This document shows positions 16,018-24,027 of a stretch of DNA of 64,000 nucleotides, piece after piece (the stretch's first letter is position 1; each line of letters starts with the position of its first letter). The position numbers and the translations under genes were made by a program. Under the pieces are notes generated by a model, which made no database searches, was not told where the DNA came from, and saw only the letters and a program-made list of their open reading frames with translations. Origin of the DNA: a bacterium (GTDB lineage Bacteria > Lindowbacteria > 2-12-FULL-62-27); assembly GCA_016202645.1 (NCBI GenBank), contig JACQOF010000097.1, positions 30,929-94,928 on the forward strand. Direction: 5' to 3'.

Positions 16018-18165
16018 CTATGCGGAGGGGGAGGATCCCATCAGGCCTGAAGCCACGAGGGGGGCCGCGGCGGCGTCCTCCGCCGGCCCGGCGATTCGCA
16101 GTGCGTTCCTGAAGAATTCACGGACGGTGACGACGCGGGACAAAATAATTCCCAATCCGATCGGGGACGATCCATATCGGCGGATGGCGTTTTTCAATAT
16201 CGTTTGCTGGGTTTCCGTATGAGAGAAAAGATACCTGACGGCGCTGCCGCCGGGTCGGTGATAGTCCTCCAGCGGCCGTGCATGCCGTTCTTCCTTCCAG
16301 CCCAAAATATCATATTGAAATTCCACTTCCCGGCGCTCCAACTGACTTGCGATTTCAAAAAGATTCGACAGTTTATGCCAGATAAACGTTCGAATATCCG
16401 CCAGTTCGGCCCGGCACATCGCCCGATCCTCTTCGGTGGAATATTTTGCGGCCAGGAGCTTCAAAGCCGTCGAAATGCCGTAGTCCAGAAAATCCTCAAA
16501 TGCGTAGACAAATATCTTCCCGCAAGTGTTGAAGAGCAGATTTCCGCCGCTTTCGCCGTTCGTCAGTTTCCGATAGTTTTCGGGTTTTTGATAAAAGGCG
16601 TTGATCTCCTCAGGACTGTCCCAGACTTCCTCCTTTGTGGCCTTGATAAAATCCGCGAGGGTCTGCCGCAGCCCCGATGGGGCGGAATGGTCAATCTGGC
16701 TGTACATTTCAGTCAGCCAATCAAAAGGCGATATTTCTTTTTGGGTTAAATATTCCAGGAGTTCGACGAAATAATCATCGTTGTAATAACAGGCCGCCAT
16801 CAAGTGAAATCCCCGCAGATACAGGTAATCCTCAAAGCGCAGCGTATTCGTTTCCGTGCACACTTCCTCGATTTCAATCGCCTGTATTCCGTGATAGGTC
16901 CCGAAATCGCGCGGGATAATTCGGAATTTCCCCTTCATTCCATATCGCGCGCGGCTTGCCGGCGAGTTCAATTCCGTTCCGTCGAGCATCATCAGCGTGT
17001 GCATCCGGATGTTTTTGACGCCGGTATGGATGAGCGCCTTCATGCCCCGCAGGTAGCTCTCCCGCGATTCGCCCGGCAAACCGAGAATGACCTCCGCATA
17101 GGAATGCCGCCCGCGGCTTTTTAAATCGTCGTGAATTTTCATGTAGGTGTCCAGCTTGATATTGGACCGGCGGATATTTTTCAAAACGTTTTCGTCCATC
17201 GATTGTACCGACATGCTCATGGTGATCCCGCTGCCGATGGTTTCGATGGCCTCCACAATGCGCTCATGCTTGTTTTTCCCGGTCGTCACGGAAATATTGG
17301 TTGGCCATCCCGTTTTTTCCCTCACCTGGCGGATGGTCCGGCAAATTTCAAAATCCTGCGGATACATCGCGAAATTCGAATCGGCCACCTGCAATGTCTT
17401 CACCAGGGAGTCGCGCATTCTCTCCCCGATATAGGCGAGTTCTTCCTTGATTCGTTCCGGGCTGAAGATATGGACCTTGTTGAAATAGTCCGCGCCCTCG
17501 TGACAGAAGGAACAGGTGAAGGGACACCCGCGGTTGGATTGGATCATGGGTGTGAGGCGGCCGTCAAAAAAGGCGTCCAGAGCGCCGGATAAATAGGGAG
17601 ACGGGATTTCATCCAAATTTTTAATCCGGTCCGGCAGGCCCCCCCGGACCAGAAGCCGGCTTTCGGCGGAATAAAAATGGCAGCCAAGGATCGGGGACTG
17701 TTTCATTTTTTGGATGTCCCCGCCGCAGTTCATGAACCGTTCGATTAATTTGCTGAAAGAGATCTCCCCCTCCAGGTGAACGTAGAAATCGACAAAGGGC
17801 CTCTTTTTTAAATAGGTGTCCTGGTCTTTCTCATTCGCCGGATATCCCGATCCGCCCCAAACCGTCACCGGCGCCGGCCGGCGGCTTTCCTTCCCGAATT
17901 TCAATATCGCCTCGGAAAGCGCGCTGCACCAGGGATAATTGCTGAGGCCGAGAATGTGGGGGGTTTCCTCCTTGAGCGCTGAAATGAGATCATCCGGGTA
18001 TTTGAACAAACGGATGTCCACTTCGTCCCGGAATATTTTTCGAGCGTAGGTTGATACGAAACCGATGTTCAACGGAAAGATATCGGAGGCGATCGATACA
18101 GATGTATGCGAAAGATCCCCCAGATATATTTTTATTCCGGCGATGGCCCTGTCCCCCCTCCCCAT
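16018..18165 (-). CDS. B12-binding-type radical SAM protein
   Basis: 715 residues. The N terminus (about 10-150) has the layout of a cobalamin-binding domain (KIYLGDLSHTSVSIASD, VWGGSGYPA), then the radical SAM cluster motif SNRGCPFTCSFCHEG with C214, C218 and C221. ISVTTGKNKHERIVEAIE and EVILGLPGESRESYLRG belong to the core. The C-terminal 300 residues contain a family-specific region shared with the fragment at 1-684. Homologues of this type sit in glycan or lipid islands. The ATG is only about 15 bases from a plausible -10 box, so either the mRNA is nearly leaderless or translation begins elsewhere. The reaction is unknown. Confidence 0.87.
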   Translation of the reverse strand: MGRGDRAIAGIKIYLGDLSHTSVSIASDIFPLNIGFVSTYARKIFRDEVDIRLFKYPDDLISALKEETPHILGLSNYPWCSALSEAILKFGKESRRPAPVTVWGGSGYPANEKDQDTYLKKRPFVDFYVHLEGEISFSKLIERFMNCGGDIQKMKQSPILGCHFYSAESRLLVRGGLPDRIKNLDEIPSPYLSGALDAFFDGRLTPMIQSNRGCPFTCSFCHEGADYFNKVHIFSPERIKEELAYIGERMRDSLVKTLQVADSNFAMYPQDFEICRTIRQVREKTGWPTNISVTTGKNKHERIVEAIETIGSGITMSMSVQSMDENVLKNIRRSNIKLDTYMKIHDDLKSRGRHSYAEVILGLPGESRESYLRGMKALIHTGVKNIRMHTLMMLDGTELNSPASRARYGMKGKFRIIPRDFGTYHGIQAIEIEEVCTETNTLRFEDYLYLRGFHLMAACYYNDDYFVELLEYLTQKEISPFDWLTEMYSQIDHSAPSGLRQTLADFIKATKEEVWDSPEEINAFYQKPENYRKLTNGESGGNLLFNTCGKIFVYAFEDFLDYGISTALKLLAAKYSTEEDRAMCRAELADIRTFIWHKLSNLFEIASQLERREVEFQYDILGWKEERHARPLEDYHRPGGSAVRYLFSHTETQQTILKNAIRRYGSSPIGLGIILSRVVTVREFFRNALRIAGPAEDAAAAPLVASGLMGSSPSA

Positions 18166-18179
18166 GACATTTCCGCCAA

Positions 18180-18242
18180 GATATAAATGTTTTTGATTGT
18201 CGTGTCAAGCTTCTTGACACGCGCGCCCGGGAATCATAATCT
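18180..18242. promoter_or_regulatory. Divergent promoter pair on an inverted repeat
   Basis: GTGTCAAG-CTT-CTTGACAC (18202-18220) is a perfect inverted repeat that contains a TTGACA box on each strand. On the minus strand TTGACA (18203-18208) is followed after 17 bases by TATATC (18180-18185), facing the B12 radical SAM gene. On the plus strand TTGACA (18214-18219) is followed by CATAAT after 15 bases (18235-18240) or TAATCT after 17, facing the gene at 18294. The sequence fits two sigma70-type promoters back to back. The palindrome could also be an operator; that is inference. Confidence 0.55.
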
Positions 18243-18293
18243 TCCGGAGATGAGGGGATTGGGCCATTTCAATTCAGGCATCAGAGGGTGACC

Positions 18294-19175
18294 GTGCGGA
18301 TTTCCCGAATGGAGGAGCGTCTCCGGGGATGGGTGGATTTCTACGCCAACCGGTACGTCGGAATGATCGAGAGATTCGAAAATTACGTGAGAACGAGGGA
18401 TATGAAGTTCACCGTGCTCACCCTGGAAGAGGCGCGGCGGAGAAAAAAGAGTGACACGATTTTTTTGCTGGGAAGCGGCCCTTCGATCAACCAAATGACC
18501 GAAAGCGCGTGGCGGGAAGTGGCGCGCCACGACTCGCTCGCGATCAATTTGTTTATCCTGCACCCCTTTGTTCCGACGTTTTATCACACCGAGGTCAGCA
18601 AAAACCCCCGGATCCGGGGATTTTTCATGGAGGTTGTCCGGCGAAGGCGGAAGGACTACTCAAATACGGTTGTTTTGGTCCACCCCAAAAGCCGAAGGTA
18701 CGGCATGCACCCGAGATTTTGTCCGGGATTGTTTCCGGAAAGGCCGATTGTCTGTTTTCCAAAATTTCCGAAAATCATCCAAGTCCCCGCCTCACGACCC
18801 TTTGCCGCGGCGGACTTCAAAGAGAGCATGATCTACCGCGGAACCATGAACAACGCCATCTACTTGGCCTGTGAATTGGGATTTCAGAACATTGTTCTTC
18901 TCGGGGTGGACCTGAAAACCAATGAATACTTTTACGATGATTTTGAATCTGTTCAGTGGATGAAGGAAATAAAGGGCGCCCCGGTCGAAGAACGTAAAAA
19001 GCACCCCTACGGCATGGATCATATTCCGGAAATCGGAAAATCCAAACACAGCTATCCAAACCTCTACTATGCGTTGAGGGATTTTGTACTGAACCCCAGG
19101 GGCATCCGCCTGTCCGTGGGTTCCACGGAGAGTCTGCTCCATCCTAAAATACCGTTGTATCCGTGGCCGGCCTGA
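18294..19175 (+). CDS. GT42/DUF115-like protein, candidate nonulosonate transferase
   Basis: About 293 residues. IFLLGSGPSINQM (about 55-67) resembles the N-terminal nucleotide-binding loop of CMP-sialic acid transferases of family GT42 and of DUF115/Maf-like proteins. YRGTMNNAIYLACELGFQ followed by NIVLLGVDLKTNEYFYDD resembles their later core (small-residue helix, then a strand ending in G-x-D). I chose GTG 18294 because AGAGGG lies about 5 bases upstream; GTG 18288 and ATG 18309 are alternatives. It sits opposite the nonulosonate synthesis genes, so transfer of a CMP-nonulosonate to a glycan or protein is a reasonable inference, not proof. Confidence 0.6.
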   Translation: MRISRMEERLRGWVDFYANRYVGMIERFENYVRTRDMKFTVLTLEEARRRKKSDTIFLLGSGPSINQMTESAWREVARHDSLAINLFILHPFVPTFYHTEVSKNPRIRGFFMEVVRRRRKDYSNTVVLVHPKSRRYGMHPRFCPGLFPERPIVCFPKFPKIIQVPASRPFAAADFKESMIYRGTMNNAIYLACELGFQNIVLLGVDLKTNEYFYDDFESVQWMKEIKGAPVEERKKHPYGMDHIPEIGKSKHSYPNLYYALRDFVLNPRGIRLSVGSTESLLHPKIPLYPWPA

Positions 19176-19179
19176 CTCT

Positions 19180-20457
19180 TCACTCCTCCCGCAGGAGACC
19201 CGCCGTCCGCAGTTCGGCCGAAACGGAAATCAGGGTTTTTAAGGGCTGACCTGAACGTTCGGCGATGTGCATCAGATCGTTGGCGCCATCGGCGAGATTT
19301 AACACCCAAAATTTCGCCCGGTCTCTGTCCTGCTTGCCTTGCGGGGTCCCATTGGTGATATAGAGTCCCCGGCGTCCCATTTGGGGTTCTCCATCCAGGA
19401 CCGTGCCGCGCCAGCGGACATTGTTTTCAAGCGCGCAAACCATGCCGAAATAAGCGTCAATGCTGCCGGTCATCGCTTCAAAACTGATGAAGTCTTTGTT
19501 GTCCAGGGAGGTGTGATACTCCGGATACCGCATATACCTCGTGCGCATGAGCGACCCGAACGGCAGATCGAATCCGGGCGAACAATACTGTCGTTCGTCA
19601 CTACCGAGAGGATCAAACGGAATGATCTCATGCGGGCCCATATCTCTGAGGACCAGACGCGCCGCGCGGTCCGCGAGGGTATCGCCCCGCCTGGAGAGCT
19701 TATAGGTGAAATGCCCGCGATCTCCGATGCACGTCATTTGAAAGCCGGCGTCCATCCGTTGTTTCAAGTGATCCCCGCGTACGCTCAGGTAACAGACGGC
19801 TCCAATGGTTTCCGGAGCAACGACAAACCGATACGAAAACCGGCGATTCGGAAGCGAGGCAATCCGGTCATACAGAAAAGCCATGACCAGGGGACCCGAC
19901 AATTCATTGTTGGCCAGGGAGGGATGGCAGAGATTCGTTGAGAAGAAAATTTCCCGGTCGGTTGATCCCGGAAGGACAGCCTCGCCAACCTCAACATGCC
20001 CGTCTGTCAATTCCGTATCCACAACGACCTGGTAGTCGCCCTCCGGAAGAGATTGGAGTTCCCGATGCGTCATGCAAAGTCCCCACGCTTCAGTGTAGTA
20101 GGATATGACATAGGGAATGGCATCCGGTTGGGCCGGTATGGAATGAAGGTGAGGCCGCAAATCCGAAAGGTTCAGCGTACCGTTAAACGGAATGGAATAC
20201 CCGACGAGATGAAGATTGTTCGACTTGAAATCCGCCCGTTTGACGCCATTGGGATCGATCAGATAGGCGTCCCGCGCAATCCATTCCTTCGGAACGATCC
20301 AGTCCAGGACCCTTCGGCCGCTTTCAAATTTGAGCCGCTCCATCGGCATGACTTCAGACAAAATATCGAGAGACCGGCGATAGCCTTCGCCCGTAAGACT
20401 GCGGCAGAGCGGCCACAGCCGGTCAAAATATGTTTCCAGGCTGTTTTTCAAATCCAT
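19180..20457 (-). CDS. DUF4910 aminopeptidase-like protein
   Basis: 425 residues, full length for DUF4910 proteins, which have an aminopeptidase-like zinc domain. STNLCHPSLANNELSGP (173-189), VVAPETIGAV and EYHTSLDN hold the His, Asp and Glu residues expected for metal binding. The C-terminal about 80 residues resemble a small winged-helix-like tail. The family often occurs in polysaccharide and secondary-metabolite clusters; its substrate is not established to my knowledge. It lies 7 bases downstream of a methyltransferase gene on the same strand, so they are probably one operon, and it converges on the GT42-like gene with a 4-base gap. Confidence 0.82.
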   Translation of the reverse strand: MDLKNSLETYFDRLWPLCRSLTGEGYRRSLDILSEVMPMERLKFESGRRVLDWIVPKEWIARDAYLIDPNGVKRADFKSNNLHLVGYSIPFNGTLNLSDLRPHLHSIPAQPDAIPYVISYYTEAWGLCMTHRELQSLPEGDYQVVVDTELTDGHVEVGEAVLPGSTDREIFFSTNLCHPSLANNELSGPLVMAFLYDRIASLPNRRFSYRFVVAPETIGAVCYLSVRGDHLKQRMDAGFQMTCIGDRGHFTYKLSRRGDTLADRAARLVLRDMGPHEIIPFDPLGSDERQYCSPGFDLPFGSLMRTRYMRYPEYHTSLDNKDFISFEAMTGSIDAYFGMVCALENNVRWRGTVLDGEPQMGRRGLYITNGTPQGKQDRDRAKFWVLNLADGANDLMHIAERSGQPLKTLISVSAELRTAGLLREE

Positions 20458-20464
20458 GGAGGCC

Positions 20465-21364
20465 TTATGATTTCACCGCCTCGACGACAAAAGCCGAGCA
20501 GAGGAACAAGCCCCGCCAATCCGAGGACTCCTGTTCGAGTCGAAATCCCTCCTGGCGGAACAGACCAGGATCCACGGTTTCCAAAAAAGGCATTGCCGGA
20601 TGATAGTGATACCAAAGCAGGCGAATATCCCGAAACCCCGTTTTTTTAAAGAGATTCTGAACTTCAAAGGGATTATGAAATCGGGACAGGATGGCGTCGT
20701 ATCCCGGCGCATCCGGCCGGCGGCTCTCCTCCACGCGACTGCGCACGGGCGGCTGATCCATCCGCAATTTCGGTTCAATTTCCGCGCGGACCAACTCTTT
20801 CATCCTCGGATCCACATCCCGCAGGAGGTCATCCAGAATAAACGAGAGTGTCAGGCGGTTAAAGGTGAAAAGCGAAAAAAATTTGTTTCGGAATTCGACC
20901 AGGATGGTTCCGCCGGGCTTGAGGCAGACGGCCATATTTTTCAATACCTCTTCGTCATGCTCGACATGGGGCATCACCCCCAGAGCCATGAGACCGTCAA
21001 AAAGGCCCCCGCGCAGGCAGTACGCATACGAAACGGGATCCTGTATATCCGCCCGAAAAATATGCCCTGGATCCAGACCCTCTTTTCGCATGTTTTCCTT
21101 CGCCCGTTCGACCATCTCGTGGGAAATATCAAATCCCCATCCTTCAATCCCGGTTTTCGCCAAAGTGACCAGAGGAGTCCCCTCTCCCACACCGACATCC
21201 AGAACTCTTCCGACATTTTTTGAAATAAAAGAGTTCACCACCAACCGCAGACGGAAATAGTTGGCGGGATAAAACCCCAAAGTTTTTAGATTTTGCTTTT
21301 CGTATTGCTCGTGGTATTTGTCGGAAATCGCGTCGTAATGATTTTCGATATCTTTTTTTCCCAT
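20465..21364 (-). CDS. Class I SAM-dependent methyltransferase
   Basis: About 299 residues from ATG 21364 (MGKKDIENHYDAISDKYHEQ). Motif I is VLDVGVGEGTPLV, with GFDISHEMVERA next and LMALGVMPHVEHDEEVL and LKPGGTILVEFRN later. The frame stays open upstream through a 27-bp-arm inverted repeat, but translating that (SRESGNP ... WIPAFAGM) gives only repeat sequence, so the longer start is rejected. It is a likely sugar or lipid methyltransferase of the glycan island, co-transcribed with the DUF4910 gene. Confidence 0.87.
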   Translation of the reverse strand: MGKKDIENHYDAISDKYHEQYEKQNLKTLGFYPANYFRLRLVVNSFISKNVGRVLDVGVGEGTPLVTLAKTGIEGWGFDISHEMVERAKENMRKEGLDPGHIFRADIQDPVSYAYCLRGGLFDGLMALGVMPHVEHDEEVLKNMAVCLKPGGTILVEFRNKFFSLFTFNRLTLSFILDDLLRDVDPRMKELVRAEIEPKLRMDQPPVRSRVEESRRPDAPGYDAILSRFHNPFEVQNLFKKTGFRDIRLLWYHYHPAMPFLETVDPGLFRQEGFRLEQESSDWRGLFLCSAFVVEAVKS

Positions 21365-21401
21365 GATAGAACCCCGCTCCTCATTATTCCGCCGCCAGGT
21401 C

Positions 21402-21471
21402 GTCATTCCCGCGAAAGCGGGAATCCAGATTATCGCAGTGCGGACTGGATTCCCGCTTTCGCGGGAATGAC
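21402..21471. repeat. Paired inverted repeat (GTCATTCCCGC family), perfect copy
   Basis: Two 27-bp arms (21402-21428 and 21445-21471) are exact reverse complements, separated by 16 bases. Each arm also forms its own hairpin (ATTCCCGC-gaaa-GCGGGAAT). This is a REP/BIME-like arrangement. Related pairs occur at 37965-38027, 57046-57130 and 63282-63355, with a decayed one at 42692-42737, always between genes. Confidence 0.9.
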
Positions 21472-21613
21472 GGAGAGGGCTGAATAGCAACCGACATTTA
21501 ACATTTGAAGTCATATGAATTCAAGCTTTCAACTCTTGCATCTTTTATGGTGGAATATTAGTCTCCGCGGACTGCCTGAATATATTGGCGGTGAAAGATG
21601 GAGGGGGTTGAGA

Positions 21614-22564
21614 ATGTCTGACGTCAAAGAGCGCAGAAACATGAATACGGGAACCATTTTACTCGACTTATATTCAATCGAAGACCAGGGGGAGGCAGTA
21701 GAACAGGCGTCCCGCCTGTCCCTCACACCCCGGACCGCCGTCCCCGAAAAAGTGTTGTTCCGCCGGATCGAGGGGAGGGATGCGTACGACACCTGGATCC
21801 TGCAGGAGTTTTTCAAAGAGATCCTGATCTACAAGCGTCTTCTTTCCGGGGGGAGATTTCCCCTGTCCAAAATACCGCGGAATGAGAAAAATCTGCTGGT
21901 GTATCTTCTTTTGGCGGTCACCAGCCCCGGCGCGGCGATTTTGGAGCTGGGGTCGTCTCTGAATGAGCTGATCGACGGCTTGGAGGTCGTGGACCGTTAT
22001 TTTGTCGACCGGGAATCTTCGGTCCGCTGCCCGGACATCCCGAAACGGCGGTTTGGAGGCATCGAGATTTCCGAGTTTTTGTCGTTTGCGGGCCGGGTGC
22101 TTCATCCCGGGTATGACATTCGGATATATCCCCACGCCGGAAAAGTCGACCAACCGTATGGAATCCTCTATGATCGAAACGTCAGTTCGGACGCGTTCAC
22201 AACGTCGGAAGAACTGGCCGCGTTCATCCGGCGCGCCGACGCGGCGATCCTCAATATCTTTGTCTCCCGGGACGAGACATTTCAGACACCGCGCCTCGGC
22301 CGGGCCATTACCTATTTTCATCTGAACTCGCTTTTGGACGGCCTTGACAAACCGTTGTTTCACCTCTTCGGCAGGAAATCCCCCGGCGGCCCGGTCAACT
22401 TTGATCTCAGCCAGGGGAGAGACGTGGTGGAGGGATTTTTCCTGTATGGGAGCGAGGAGACCGCGCGCCGGTGGCACGCGGCTGCGCAGGTGGATGCAGA
22501 GGTAAGGGCTTATTTTCAGCGGAAGAATATTTCCCTGAAGCCCGCACAGGCGCTGTTTGAATGA
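21614..22564 (+). CDS. Uncharacterised protein of the glycan island
   Basis: About 316 residues from ATG 21614, chosen because GGAGGGGG lies about 8 bases upstream; an open frame begins earlier at 21515. I do not recognise a family. AAILELGSSLNELIDGLEVVDRYFVD looks loosely like a SAM-binding loop, but the rest does not confirm a methyltransferase. No signal peptide or membrane segment is evident. Its stop overlaps the ATG of the second sulfotransferase by 4 bases (ATGA), so the two proteins are translationally coupled and probably act on the same glycan. Confidence 0.7.
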   Translation: MSDVKERRNMNTGTILLDLYSIEDQGEAVEQASRLSLTPRTAVPEKVLFRRIEGRDAYDTWILQEFFKEILIYKRLLSGGRFPLSKIPRNEKNLLVYLLLAVTSPGAAILELGSSLNELIDGLEVVDRYFVDRESSVRCPDIPKRRFGGIEISEFLSFAGRVLHPGYDIRIYPHAGKVDQPYGILYDRNVSSDAFTTSEELAAFIRRADAAILNIFVSRDETFQTPRLGRAITYFHLNSLLDGLDKPLFHLFGRKSPGGPVNFDLSQGRDVVEGFFLYGSEETARRWHAAAQVDAEVRAYFQRKNISLKPAQALFE

Positions 22565-24027
22565 AGACCGCGATTTCGCGCACGCCTCAACACCGGTCGG
22601 ATCCGCGCGCCGGGTTTCTCAAAATGGCGGCGCTGACCTGTGTCGGACGCGCCGGAACGAAACTCGTCCAAAGCTATCTGGACGGCCACCCGAATCTTCG
22701 GATGATCCCGGGATACCCCCTGATGTATCTCTATCCCCACTGGGAGACATGGCGGCGGGAATACGGGAATCGGCTGACTTGGCACAGGGTGATCGACCTG
22801 TTTTGCGAAAAACACGCCTCCGTCATCGACACCCGCAGGCTCAATGACCTCCTTGGGTTGGACCGCCTGGGGCCAACCCGGCAGGATTTTCTGGCCATCA
22901 ACGAGTCCGGATTTCGAAAGCGGTTGCTTGAAATTCTGTCCGGCAGCCCGATTTGCCGAAAAACATTTCTGCTGGCCGTCCATGAAGCTTACGCCGAATC
23001 AGCCGGCGCGCCGTGCGACCGGCATACCGTTGTGCTCTATCATATCCATGAGCCGGACTTCGTCCGGGATCTGGTTGATGATTTTCCGGAGATGAAACTC
23101 ATCGTGATGGTCCGTGAGCCCAAGGCATCTTTCGCGTCGACCAAGGTCGCGGAGGATTTTGTGGACCAAGCCAAGCTCAATCCAACGGATTGCATGATCC
23201 TTTCCGGCAAGAACGTCGTTCAGGCATGTTACTACCAGCAGAAGGTCATGGAGTCGCTCGGCGACATTGTCCGGGACCATCCCGGGGTCGATCTACTGGC
23301 AGTTCGCCACGATGACCTGCACCTGCGCCGCGACCAGACCCTCACTGCTATTTTGCGGTGGCTTGGGATCCCCGAACACCCGGCCATGCGCGTAAGCACC
23401 TTCGGAGGGAAACTCTGGTGGGGCGATGCGACCAACCGGACGCCGGTGAACGGGTACAACGCGGATGCCCTGTCAGACAAGTGGCGCAAGACACTGAGTT
23501 GCGGCGACGGGTTTCTGATCGAAGGTTTACAATATGAACTCTGCCGGGCGGCCGGATATGAGCCGGCGTACTATCGGAAGGATGACCGTCATAACCGGAT
23601 CCGCCTGATCCTGAGGGTCCTGCTTCCCATGCGGGAGGAATGGAGGCTGTTGGGCCGGGCACTCGACCCACGACAGCATATGGCCTTTATTTGGCATGCA
23701 TGGGCGGAATCGGCGTCGAGCCGCATCGATTATTCGTGGAGCGCGACGTACCGTTACAAACGGGCCTATCAAAGATGGGGTCTGTGGCGGCGCCGATGGG
23801 AGGAAGGGTTGCTTTCGGCAAGCCCCAAACGGCCGGCTCGAATCGTCTTCGTTATCGTCCGTTATCTGAGGTTTCTGGGCGCTGCCCTGCGGGCGCCGCT
23901 ATGGGTTCTTCACAGATACCGGATGAATCTGGGGACACTGCGCTACCGTTTGACAGGCAAATCCTATTGTCCTTTGGTGCTGCGGCCGGAGACGGTGGAA
24001 TCAGTCGAGCAAGTGCCGATATTTTAG
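22561..24027 (+). CDS. PAPS-dependent sulfotransferase (paralogue 2)
   Basis: 488 residues. The 5'-phosphosulfate loop is CVGRAGTKLVQSYLDGHP (27-44) and the 3'-phosphate segment is LIVMVREPKASFASTK (about 180-195). GKLWWGDATNRTPVNGY is shared with the sulfotransferase at 8062-9246. It has an extra C-terminal region of about 100 basic, aromatic residues (RIDYSWSATYRYKRAYQRWG ...) that the other copy lacks. It is coupled by ATGA to the uncharacterised gene upstream and overlaps the convergent TIGR04372-like gene by 27 bases. It probably sulfates a sugar of the surface glycan. Confidence 0.82.
   Translation: MKTAISRTPQHRSDPRAGFLKMAALTCVGRAGTKLVQSYLDGHPNLRMIPGYPLMYLYPHWETWRREYGNRLTWHRVIDLFCEKHASVIDTRRLNDLLGLDRLGPTRQDFLAINESGFRKRLLEILSGSPICRKTFLLAVHEAYAESAGAPCDRHTVVLYHIHEPDFVRDLVDDFPEMKLIVMVREPKASFASTKVAEDFVDQAKLNPTDCMILSGKNVVQACYYQQKVMESLGDIVRDHPGVDLLAVRHDDLHLRRDQTLTAILRWLGIPEHPAMRVSTFGGKLWWGDATNRTPVNGYNADALSDKWRKTLSCGDGFLIEGLQYELCRAAGYEPAYYRKDDRHNRIRLILRVLLPMREEWRLLGRALDPRQHMAFIWHAWAESASSRIDYSWSATYRYKRAYQRWGLWRRRWEEGLLSASPKRPARIVFVIVRYLRFLGAALRAPLWVLHRYRMNLGTLRYRLTGKSYCPLVLRPETVESVEQVPIF

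Noticed and set aside
21402-21471. CRISPR-like repeat
   Set aside because: Arms are inverted, not direct; copies are single and far apart, with no spacers or cas genes.
21365-21514. Longer N terminus for the methyltransferase at 20465-21364
   Set aside because: The extra 50 codons translate the paired inverted repeat (SRESGNP, WIPAFAGM), a usual false extension, and the homologous start is MGKKDIENHYD.
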